From Thermoflexales bacterium (GTDB lineage Bacteria > Chloroflexota > Anaerolineae > J036 > Brachytrichaceae), in assembly GCA_017998555.1 (NCBI GenBank), contig JAGOCU010000047.1, positions 1-11,221 on the forward strand: a stretch of 11,221 nt of DNA, in the 5' to 3' direction. Below, piece after piece: positions 4,734 through 11,198 of the stretch. Positions within the stretch are counted from its first letter, which is position 1. The number at the start of each line of letters is the position of its first letter. The notes below the pieces were generated by a model. The model saw only the letters and a list, made by a program, of their open reading frames with translations. It made no database searches and had not been told where the DNA came from. The position numbers and the translations under genes were made by a program.

Positions 4734-6862
4734 TAGCGGATGTCGATCTCGCGCAGAAACACCATATCGTTGCCATCTGTTGTGGCCTTGCCCGGATCAG
4801 TCACCCGCAGCCGGTTGCTGCCGTCATACATCAGGATGCCGATCCGATACCGGCCGGGCAAGGCTTCGACCGGGATGGCCAGCTCGTAACTGTCATTGAC
4901 GATGGTCCCGGCCCGCCAGGTCACGGTCGGGACGGGTGTGCCGTTATTGCGCGGCTCACGGTCCTCGCCCTGGCGGATGACGCCGCCGCTGCTGTGGATG
5001 AGAAACCAGGCCACCCGATACCCGCGATTGATGGCTCCGGTGGACCGCCACTTCACGTCGAAGCGCAGGCGCTGGCCGGGCTCGTAGCTGTCCCGGGTGA
5101 GGCGGACATTCTCAAGAACGACCGGTGGCATCAGCACGTTCAGATCAAAGCGCCCGCCCGTGCTCACGGTGAGGGTGAGTGTGCCGCTGACCGAGAGCTT
5201 GGCTCCGGCCTTGGGATCGGAATCCAGAATCTCTTTCTCGGGCTTGTAGTCGCCTGTTTCGCTCAACACGATTGTCCAGCCGACGGCACGCAGGGTCTGG
5301 CTGATCGTGTCGTCGAGCTTGCGCCCGACCAGGCCCTGGGGCACTTCGGCTTGCGGCACGGGTTTTGCCACGATCAGGGTGACGACGCTGTTCTGCTGGA
5401 GGCGTGTCCCCGCTGGCGGGCTCTGAGCCAGGACAATGGCCTGGATGGCCGCGCCGTCCGGCCGTTCTTCAATGCGGGTCTGCAAGCCGAGCTGGCCAAG
5501 CTGGGCCTGGGCGATCTCCACGGGCAGGCTGATCACGGAGGTCAGGGTAATGACCCCCGGGACGGCCAGGGTGACCCGCGGCGGCGTGTTGGTGTTCGTC
5601 GCGGCCTGCGCAGTCGGGGTCGGGGCGAGGCCGCGGTTTGGGTCGGTATAGGCCCGATACACAAAGGCATACAGCACGACCAGGCCGGCCAGGCACACGA
5701 TTACGATCAATCCCAAGAGCCAAAGCAGGATGTCATTCGATCCGCGACCCGGCTCCGCGCCGTCGGCGGCGGTATAGGCGCCCGAGGAACCGGTCATGCC
5801 GCGCTGCGGTCCCGTAGCGGCGGGCGCAGAAGCGCTCATCCCGATGCTCGGGCCGGTCTGGGCGGCGGGCCGCGAAGCGGCGGGCTTCTGCGGCAACGGC
5901 ACCGCGCGGGCCGCCTGAGACGGCCCGCTGTTCTGCGCCGGCGTGCCGCCATTCCCCGTTCGGGTCGGCGACGTGCCGATCGGGGCGGCGGGGTGCGCGA
6001 TTGTGTATTCCTCGCCCTGCTGAAGATAGGCGGTCAACACACGGGCGAGTTGATCGGCGTCGCGATAGCGGTTGGCCGGATCCTTGGACAACACCCGCCG
6101 CACAATGGCCTCGAGCTGCAGCGGCACATTGGGGTTGAGCGAGGTCAATTCAGCCGGTTCAACATTGAGATGCTGACGGGCCAGCTCGCGGGCATCCTTG
6201 CCGTCAAATGGCAGCCGCCCGGCCAGCATCTCGTAGAGCACGACGCCAATACTGTAGACATCGCTGGCCGGCGTGGGCGAGTTGCCGGTGGCCTGCTCGG
6301 GCGCGTAGTACTGGGGCGTCCCCCACACCGTCTCGCTCTTCTCAGCCACCATCGAGGTGTAGGCCCGGGCGATGCCGAAGTCGGTGACCTTGGCCCGGCC
6401 CTCGGGGGTCAGAATCACATTCTGGGGCTTGAGGTCGCAGTGCACGAGACCGCGCCGGTGCGCGAAGCCGACGCCCTCGGCCACCTGACGGGCGATGTCC
6501 ACCGCCTCGGCGATGCCAAACGGGCTGGCGGTCAGGCTGCGCTCACGAATCGCCTGTTTGAGATCCTGGCCCTCGACATACTCCATCACGATGTAGTGCC
6601 GGGGGACACCGTTGATCATGTCCTTGCCAACATCGTAGATGGTGACGATGTTGGGGTGGTTCAAGTTGGCCGCAGCCTGAGCTTCCTCGCGAAAGCGCTG
6701 GACAAAGATCGGGTCCTGCGCGTAGCGGTCACGCAGCGTCTTCACCGCGACGATGCGGCTCAGCAAGGTGTCCTGGGCCTTGTATACCGTGGCCATCCCG
6801 CCGCTGGCGACGACAGCCAGAAGGCGGTAACGGTTGTTCAAGAGTGGCGCAACTTGGGACAT
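4733..6862 (-). CDS. membrane PASTA Ser/Thr protein kinase (PknB/StkP type)
   Basis: The protein has 709 residues. The cytosolic Hanks-type kinase domain (about 11-280) shows the Gly loop VASGGMATVY (18-27), VAVK with Lys41, HCDLKPQN (141-148), DFG (161-163) and APE (187-189). A Pro/Ala/Ser-rich juxtamembrane linker (290-375) leads to a membrane helix at about 378-402. Outside the cell lie two PASTA-like repeats (about 442-499 and 505-568) and an extra C-terminal beta-rich, Ig-like region (570-709). PASTA repeats in other bacteria sense peptidoglycan or lipid II. Two oddities: the usual HRD is HCD, making this a non-RD kinase, and the first glycine of the Gly loop is Ala19. All phosphotransfer residues remain, so it should be active. 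AGGAG lies 11 bases before the ATG. It is upstream of, and co-directional with, the sigma factor, and diverges from the UbiA gene. Confidence 0.94.
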   Translation of the reverse strand: MSQVAPLLNNRYRLLAVVASGGMATVYKAQDTLLSRIVAVKTLRDRYAQDPIFVQRFREEAQAAANLNHPNIVTIYDVGKDMINGVPRHYIVMEYVEGQDLKQAIRERSLTASPFGIAEAVDIARQVAEGVGFAHRRGLVHCDLKPQNVILTPEGRAKVTDFGIARAYTSMVAEKSETVWGTPQYYAPEQATGNSPTPASDVYSIGVVLYEMLAGRLPFDGKDARELARQHLNVEPAELTSLNPNVPLQLEAIVRRVLSKDPANRYRDADQLARVLTAYLQQGEEYTIAHPAAPIGTSPTRTGNGGTPAQNSGPSQAARAVPLPQKPAASRPAAQTGPSIGMSASAPAATGPQRGMTGSSGAYTAADGAEPGRGSNDILLWLLGLIVIVCLAGLVVLYAFVYRAYTDPNRGLAPTPTAQAATNTNTPPRVTLAVPGVITLTSVISLPVEIAQAQLGQLGLQTRIEERPDGAAIQAIVLAQSPPAGTRLQQNSVVTLIVAKPVPQAEVPQGLVGRKLDDTISQTLRAVGWTIVLSETGDYKPEKEILDSDPKAGAKLSVSGTLTLTVSTGGRFDLNVLMPPVVLENVRLTRDSYEPGQRLRFDVKWRSTGAINRGYRVAWFLIHSSGGVIRQGEDREPRNNGTPVPTVTWRAGTIVNDSYELAIPVEALPGRYRIGILMYDGSNRLRVTDPGKATTDGNDMVFLREIDIR

Positions 6863-6893
6863 GGTGCTCAGAACTCCTAACCCAACCTGCTCC

Positions 6894-6947
6894 CGGAGGC
6901 GATATCCCCCGCCCCGGCGTGAGCCAAGGCGGGGGATATCGCCTCCG
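6894..6947. repeat. long intergenic palindrome 4 (20-bp perfect stem)
   Basis: CGGAGGCGATATCCCCCGCC (6894-6913) pairs perfectly with 6928-6947 around a 14-base loop. Beyond the stem, the left (about 6867-6893) and right (about 6948-6975) flanks match as inverted sequences at about 19 of 27 positions, including CAGAA, CTAACC and TGCTCC. The core closely resembles the palindrome at 9247. It lies between divergent genes, so it cannot be the terminator of either. If the -10 at 6979 is used, it falls in the kinase mRNA leader. Confidence 0.85.
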
Positions 6948-6978
6948 GAGCAAAGTCGGTTAGCGATTCTGGGGAGGC

Positions 6979-7012
6979 ATTGTACAGGCGGCCTTCTACG
7001 GCAGGTTATGAT
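6979..7012. promoter_or_regulatory. candidate divergent -10 boxes for the kinase and UbiA genes
   Basis: Minus strand TACAAT (6979-6984) would drive the kinase gene with a leader of about 110 bases that includes the palindrome at 6894. Plus strand TATGAT (7007-7012) ends eight bases before the UbiA ATG, so transcription would begin at or next to the start codon. No good -35 is seen for either; TTGTAC (6980-6985) is 21 bases from TATGAT. Confidence 0.4.
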
Positions 7013-7020
7013 CGTCGCCT

Positions 7021-7935
7021 ATGGAGTCGAATGAGGTCGCGGCCGCGCCAGCGGGTCCCGGCCGGGTCATCGTCGGGCTGATCAAGACGATGCGCCCGCG
7101 CCAGTGGGTGAAGAACGGCTTTGTCTTTGCGGCGCTGGTCTTTGACAGCAAGATGCTCCAACCGGGTCCGCTCACGGCCACCATCGCCGGGTTTTTCGCG
7201 CTGTGCCTGCTCTCCTCGTCGGTGTATTTGCTCAACGACGCCGTCGACGTGGAGAAGGACCGGCTGCACCCCAAGAAGCGCAACCGGCCCATCGCGCGGG
7301 GCGACATTTCTCCGCGGCTGGCCATCGTCATGGCGGCCGTGATCGGAATCGCGACCCTGATTGCGTCCTTTGTGCTCAACCCGATTTTCGGCTGGATCGG
7401 TCTGGTCTATCTGGCGATGAACGTGTGGTACTCGTATCAGCTCAAGCACATCGTCATCGTTGATGTGCTGACCATCGCGGCCGGGTTTGTCCTTCGCGTT
7501 GCGGCTGGTGTGCCGCTGGTGAACGCCGAGCGTTTCTCGCCCTGGCTGTTCGTGTGCATGTCGCTGCTCGCCCTCATCATCGGTTTCGGCAAGCGTCGCC
7601 AGGAACTGGTCGAGCTCAAAGGCCGGACCAGCACCCGGGCCATTCTGGGCGAATACAACCTGCCGCTCCTGGACCAGATCATCTCCATCGTGACCGCGGC
7701 TGCGCTTGTCGCCTACAGCTTCTACACGTTCTCCGCCCCCCAACTGCCCGCGAACCACAGCATGATGCTGACGATTCCGTTTGTGCTTTATGGGATTTTC
7801 CGTTATCTTTATCTCGTTCACGTGCGGGGCGAAGGCGGCGCGCCCGAGGAGATCGTCTTCAAGGATCGCCCCATCCAGATTGCGGGCGCGCTGTGGGCGG
7901 CCTCGGTCGTGCTGGTGCTGTACATCGTCAAATAG
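7021..7935 (+). CDS. UbiA-family decaprenyl-phosphate phosphoribosyltransferase-like enzyme
   Basis: The protein has 304 residues and about eight to nine membrane helices. It has the UbiA Asp-rich motif NDAVDVEKDRLHPKKRNRPI (72-91), the N-terminal RPRQWVKN (26-32) and the second conserved segment YSYQLKHIVIVDVLTIAAGF (137-156) with Asp148. These features match DPPR synthase (Rv3806c type) better than quinone or heme prenyltransferases. That enzyme moves phosphoribose from PRPP to a polyprenyl phosphate, the first step to decaprenyl-phosphoryl arabinose. Close relatives outside actinobacteria may have other products, and no epimerase (DprE1/DprE2) gene is in the window. An in-frame TGA lies just upstream, so ATG 7021 is the first possible ATG. 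There is no ribosome site, consistent with a leaderless message. Confidence 0.85.
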   Translation: MESNEVAAAPAGPGRVIVGLIKTMRPRQWVKNGFVFAALVFDSKMLQPGPLTATIAGFFALCLLSSSVYLLNDAVDVEKDRLHPKKRNRPIARGDISPRLAIVMAAVIGIATLIASFVLNPIFGWIGLVYLAMNVWYSYQLKHIVIVDVLTIAAGFVLRVAAGVPLVNAERFSPWLFVCMSLLALIIGFGKRRQELVELKGRTSTRAILGEYNLPLLDQIISIVTAAALVAYSFYTFSAPQLPANHSMMLTIPFVLYGIFRYLYLVHVRGEGGAPEEIVFKDRPIQIAGALWAASVVLVLYIVK

Positions 7936-7939
7936 TCCC

Positions 7940-7986
7940 GCCAGAATCGATGCTGCCCGGCGCAACCGGGCAGCATCGATTCTGGC
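7940..7986. repeat. long intergenic palindrome 5 (21-bp perfect stem)
   Basis: Arms 7940-7960 and 7966-7986 (ends GCCAGAATCGATGC and GCATCGATTCTGGC) are perfect reverse complements around CGCAA. It begins four bases after the UbiA stop codon. It could terminate that transcript, but no T-run follows on the plus strand. The stem sequence is unrelated to palindromes 4 and 6. Confidence 0.8.
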
Positions 7987-8068
7987 AACAATGCGCCATC
8001 CTCTGCGAAATCGTGGTTCAATAGGCTTGTAGTGACTGCCCCGGTTGCCCGGATGCCGCGCAGTCATC

Positions 8069-8074
8069 AGGAGG
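8069..8074 (+). promoter_or_regulatory. strong ribosome binding site of the LppX-like lipoprotein gene
   Basis: Perfect AGGAGG four bases before the ATG at 8079. It is the strongest site on the plus strand in this window and fixes the start. No convincing promoter was found in the 92 bases between it and the palindrome at 7940-7986. Confidence 0.75.
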
Positions 8075-8078
8075 AACA

Positions 8079-9215
8079 ATGAAACGTTTGTCAATCGCCC
8101 TCACCGCCGGACTCACGGCACTGTCTTTGGCCGCCTGCGGAGGCCAGGCCGAACCGACCAAGGCGCCCGCGGCCACCCAGCCGCCGGCCGCGGCAGCCAC
8201 CCAGCCCCCGGCCGCCGCAGCCACCCCGCGACCCGCCGCCACCACGGCACCCGCAGCCACCACCGCCCCGCGCGCGACTGAGGCGCTCAAAGCCACCGAA
8301 GCGCCTGCAGGCGGCGCCCCGGTCGACCTGAACGACCTCGAGCAAAACCTGGAGAAGCTGAAGAGCTACCGCCTGGCCTGGTCCATGACGTGGGAAGGCA
8401 AGGACGAAAAGGGCGTCGCGCAGACCGGCAGCATGAGCTGGCTGCAGGAATACATTACGGCCAGCAAGGATCAGCACTTCAGCCTGAGCACCAAGACCAC
8501 CGACAAACCCAGCGCAGAAGCGTTCGAATGGTTCCAGGTCGGGGACTCCTTCTACATCTATGCCCCCGAAAAGACCGGGGCCGAGAAGTGCTTTGGCATG
8601 ACCGGCTCCAACACCCAGAGCAATTCCACGCCGTTCAAACCGTCCGACATCCTCGGCGGCACGCGCAACGCGAAGCTGGTCAAGCGCGGCGATACCGTCA
8701 ATGGGGTCGTGGTTGATCAATACGCCATCGACGAGAAAAACGTGGCCCTGGGCGCGGCAGCGACCGTCGTCGGAAACGTGTGGGTCGCCCGGGATGGCGG
8801 ATACGCGGTCAAGTATTCGACCACGGCCAAGGGCGCAAGCCTGGGGCTGTTTGGCGCAACCAAGGGCGAAGGCACCCTGACCATCGCCTATGACCTCACG
8901 GACATCAACAAGATCAACGCCATCACGATCCCGGCGGACTGCCCGAAGCCAGGCACTGGATTGCCGGTGCCGCCCGGCGCCACCGAAAAGTCGTCGATCG
9001 GCAGCCTGACCAGCTTCAAGGTCAAGGATGTCGCCAAGGTTGTGGCCGACTTCTACAAGAAGGAACTGGCCGCGCTCGGATACAAGGTCGGCGAGGAGAA
9101 CAGCTTTGGGGAGATGATGACCATCAGCTTTGCCAAGGCCGATTCGGATGTGTCGCTGATGATCACCCGCGACGGCGAGACAACCACGGTCCTGGTGACT
9201 GACACCAAGAAGTAG
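8079..9215 (+). CDS. LppX/LprG-like lipoprotein
   Basis: The protein has 378 residues. The lipoprotein signal ends in lipobox LAAC with acceptor Cys20. A low-complexity linker (about 21-80) follows, with the eight-residue unit AATQPPAA twice, then AATPRPAA and TTAP repeats. The folded part (85-290) has features of the LppX/LprAFG lipid-carrier fold: a start helix LEQNLEKLKSYRLAWSMTW, strand pairs such as WFQVGDSFYIYAPE, NGVVVDQYAID, NVWVARDGGYAVKYSTTAKG and LTIAYDLTDIN. Cys171 and Cys288 could form a disulfide. A separate C-terminal alpha/beta module (310-378: VKDVAKVVADFYKKELAALG, then strands) is not part of LppX. LppX and LprG move lipids across the envelope in mycobacteria. Lipid carriage here is inferred from fold resemblance only. 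Confidence 0.75.
   Translation: MKRLSIALTAGLTALSLAACGGQAEPTKAPAATQPPAAAATQPPAAAATPRPAATTAPAATTAPRATEALKATEAPAGGAPVDLNDLEQNLEKLKSYRLAWSMTWEGKDEKGVAQTGSMSWLQEYITASKDQHFSLSTKTTDKPSAEAFEWFQVGDSFYIYAPEKTGAEKCFGMTGSNTQSNSTPFKPSDILGGTRNAKLVKRGDTVNGVVVDQYAIDEKNVALGAAATVVGNVWVARDGGYAVKYSTTAKGASLGLFGATKGEGTLTIAYDLTDINKINAITIPADCPKPGTGLPVPPGATEKSSIGSLTSFKVKDVAKVVADFYKKELAALGYKVGEENSFGEMMTISFAKADSDVSLMITRDGETTTVLVTDTKK
8169..8240 (+). repeat. imperfect 24-base tandem repeat in the lipoprotein linker
   Basis: Three consecutive 24-base units encode AATQPPAA, AATQPPAA and AATPRPAA, followed by TTAPAATTAP. It is a spacer between the lipid anchor and the folded domain, and the sort of tract that changes length by slippage. 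Confidence 0.7.
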
Positions 9216-9246
9216 GCGCCGGCAAGAGCCCAAAGGAATACGCATC

Positions 9247-9293
9247 GCCGGAAGCGATATCCCCCCGCGAAGCGGGGGGATATCGCTTCCGGC
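9247..9293. repeat. long intergenic palindrome 6 (22-bp perfect stem)
   Basis: Arms 9247-9268 and 9272-9293 pair perfectly around GAA, so the apex is GCGAAGC as in palindrome 1. The stem GGAAGCGATATCCCCCCGC resembles that of palindrome 4. Outer flanks continue as an imperfect inverted repeat from 9215 to 9323: GGCGCC, AAGAGC and AAAGG on the left, with CCTTT, GCTCTT and GGCGCC on the right. It lies 31 bases after the lipoprotein stop and ahead of the mevalonate kinase start; no T-run follows. Confidence 0.85.
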
Positions 9294-9336
9294 AACAAGC
9301 ATTGCCCTTTTGCTCTTGGCGCCAGGCAAACTGAGC

Positions 9337-10287
9337 GTGGCAACTATCAGCAGCGCGTGCGCGAAGGTCATCCTGTGCGGCGAGCACGCCGTGGTGTATG
9401 GCCGGCCGGCGATCGCGCTGCCCTTGCCGCGCCTTCGGGCAACCGCAACGGCGACGGCGCGCGGGCCGGGCGATGATTCGCGGGCCGATGACGTCGAGGT
9501 GATCGCGCCCGATATCAACGCCCGCTACTGGATGCGGCTGCAGCCCGGCCGGCCGCTTGCCCGCATCATCCAACTCACCCTGACGCGGATCGGGATGAGC
9601 CCCGAACAGGGTGACTGGCGCCCCTTCACGCTCTGCCTGACATCGGACATACCCGTCGGCGCGAATCTGGGCAGCGGGGCTGCCACCTCGGTCGCGGCTG
9701 CCCGGGCCACCGCCGCGTTCTTTGGGCATGCCCTTTCGCCGGAGGCTCTCAGCGCCCTCGCGTTTGAGGTCGAGCAGATGCACCACGGCACACCCAGCGG
9801 GATCGACAACACCGTCGTCGCCTTTGAGCAACCGGTCTGGTTCATCCGCGGTCAGCCGCCTCAGATCCTGCCCGCCGCGGAAACACTGGCGCTGGTCATT
9901 GGCGACACGGGCGAATCGACCCCAACCCGGGTGCCCGTCGGCGACGTGCGGGCCGCCTGGCAGCGCGACCCGGAAGCGTATGACGCGATCTTCGATCGCA
10001 TCGCGCGGTTGGTCACCCTGTCGCGCGACGCGTTGCTCGCCGGCGATCTGGTCCAACTGGGCGAAGCCATGAACGCCAATCACGCCTTGCTGCAATCGCT
10101 GACGGTCAGCAACGCTGATCTCGATGCGCTGTGCATTGCCGCGCGCGGCGCGGGCGCGCTCGGGGCAAAAATGTCGGGCGGCGGCCGCGGCGGCAACATG
10201 ATCGCCCTTGCCCGCGACGCCGAGCACGCGGCATCCGTGGCCGACGCCTTGCTGGCGGCGGGCGCGACCCGGGTATTACGGAGTTGA
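9337..10287 (+). CDS. mvk: mevalonate kinase (GHMP kinase family)
   Basis: The protein has 316 residues from the GTG at 9337. It catalyses ATP-dependent phosphorylation of mevalonate to 5-phosphomevalonate, in the cytosol. GHMP motifs are in order: SSACAKVILCGEHAVVYG (5-22, Lys10 and Glu16), the phosphate loop IPVGANLGSGAATS (105-118), HHGTPSGIDN (149-158, with catalytic Asp157) and GALGAKMSGGGRGG (273-286). DTGESTPT (190-197) is also typical of this enzyme. The phosphate loop reads NLGSGAA where many members have GLGSSAA. A TTG at 9310 would add nine residues; GTG is preferred because family members begin just before the APGK/ACAK motif, but neither has a strong ribosome site. A mevalonate route is known in some Chloroflexota, including one with phosphomevalonate decarboxylase in Roseiflexus. 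The other pathway genes are not in the window. Confidence 0.92.
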   Translation: MATISSACAKVILCGEHAVVYGRPAIALPLPRLRATATATARGPGDDSRADDVEVIAPDINARYWMRLQPGRPLARIIQLTLTRIGMSPEQGDWRPFTLCLTSDIPVGANLGSGAATSVAAARATAAFFGHALSPEALSALAFEVEQMHHGTPSGIDNTVVAFEQPVWFIRGQPPQILPAAETLALVIGDTGESTPTRVPVGDVRAAWQRDPEAYDAIFDRIARLVTLSRDALLAGDLVQLGEAMNANHALLQSLTVSNADLDALCIAARGAGALGAKMSGGGRGGNMIALARDAEHAASVADALLAAGATRVLRS

Positions 10288-11198
10288 TGCAAATGCGCGC
10301 GTTTTTTCGGCTGGTTGCCGGGGCGGCCGGAGTGAGCGCGGCCGCGTTGGGCGGCGTGGCGCTGGGAACCGCCATGCTGGCGTTTTTGATCGGGACGCCC
10401 CGGCGCATCTTCAACCCGCGCAAGTCGCCTGCGCGACGGGGCGCATCCTGCGAGGACGTCGCCCTCAGCCCGCGCGGCGGCGGGCCGCGCCTGGCGGCCT
10501 GGTCGATGCCGGCGCCCGGCGCCCAACGGGCAATCATTCTCACCCACGGCAAAGACGCCAGCCGGACCGCCGAGTTCTTCGGGCGCTTCGCGGAATTCGC
10601 GGGCCGGCTGCAAGCCCGCGGTTTCCACGTGTTGATGCTCGATATGCGCGGGCACGGGCAGAGCGAAGCCGGAGGCCACACCTTTGGCGACCGCGAGCGG
10701 CTGGATGTGCTCGGCGCGTGGGACTGGTTGCGTGGCCAGGGCTTTGGCCCGGGCGCGATTGGCCTGCTGGGCGTTTCAATGGGCGCGGCGGCCAGCATCG
10801 GCGCGCTCGCCCTTGAACCCGAGATTCGGGCGGTCGTCGCCGATTGCGGCTATGCCGACCTGCCCGCCTTGATCGGAAACCGCTGGCGCGCGCTTACGCG
10901 CCTGCCATTGGTGTTCGCCCTGCCCGGCTGGTGGCTCGCCCAGCGCTTCGCCGGCAGCGATCTTCGCGACGCCCGGCCAGTGCGTTGGATGCGCAAGGTC
11001 GACGGGCAGAAGGTGCTCGTCATCCATGGCGATCGCGACCGGGTCGTGCCGGTGCAGGACGCCTATGCGCTGTGGGCGGCCCGCCCGGAGTGCGACCTGT
11101 GGATCGTGCCCGGGGCCCGCCATGGCGGGTGCTACGCGAAGAATCCCGAGCGGTATCTCGAGCGCGTATGCGCCTTCTTCGACAGCCGCTGGGTATAA
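10287..11198 (+). CDS. membrane-anchored alpha/beta hydrolase
   Basis: The protein has 303 residues. One N-terminal membrane helix (about 6-36, Ala/Gly-rich) anchors an alpha/beta hydrolase domain. Visible features are the oxyanion HG (87-88), LMLDMRGHGQSE (116-127), nucleophile elbow GVSMG with Ser164, HGDRDRVVPV with acid Asp251 (247-256), and ARHG with His279. The layout resembles YqkD/ABHD17-type serine hydrolases; the substrate is unknown. Its ATG overlaps the mevalonate kinase TGA by one base (TGATG), with GGAG three bases ahead. A second ATG at 10293 has nine-base spacing and is a fair alternative. The overlap implies coupled translation with mevalonate kinase; a link to isoprenoid ester metabolism would be speculation. 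Confidence 0.85.
   Translation: MQMRAFFRLVAGAAGVSAAALGGVALGTAMLAFLIGTPRRIFNPRKSPARRGASCEDVALSPRGGGPRLAAWSMPAPGAQRAIILTHGKDASRTAEFFGRFAEFAGRLQARGFHVLMLDMRGHGQSEAGGHTFGDRERLDVLGAWDWLRGQGFGPGAIGLLGVSMGAAASIGALALEPEIRAVVADCGYADLPALIGNRWRALTRLPLVFALPGWWLAQRFAGSDLRDARPVRWMRKVDGQKVLVIHGDRDRVVPVQDAYALWAARPECDLWIVPGARHGGCYAKNPERYLERVCAFFDSRWV

Noticed and set aside
4994..6880. 628-codon plus-strand reading frame opposite the kinase gene
   Set aside because: It is the complement of a gene with unmistakable kinase motifs. Its translation is rich in Gly, Arg and His, with no family motif. Long antisense frames are expected in GC-rich DNA.
7006..8094. 362-codon minus-strand frame opposite the UbiA gene
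   Set aside because: The composition is Arg/His/Asp-rich shadow sequence, while the plus strand encodes a clear membrane enzyme.
656..9293. CRISPR array or riboswitch as explanation of the spaced repeats
   Set aside because: The palindromes are kilobases apart with different stems and no regular spacers. No spacer shows a conserved riboswitch core that I recognise.
8091..9518. 475-codon minus-strand frame opposite the LppX-like gene and the start of mevalonate kinase
   Set aside because: It crosses two well-supported genes and the palindrome and encodes low-complexity Gly/Arg/Ala sequence with no domain signal.
10131..10286. Start of the hydrolase at 10131, inside mevalonate kinase
   Set aside because: The added 52 residues are an Arg-rich shadow of the mevalonate kinase GGGRGG region. 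The TGATG overlap and the membrane helix support a start at 10287 or 10293.
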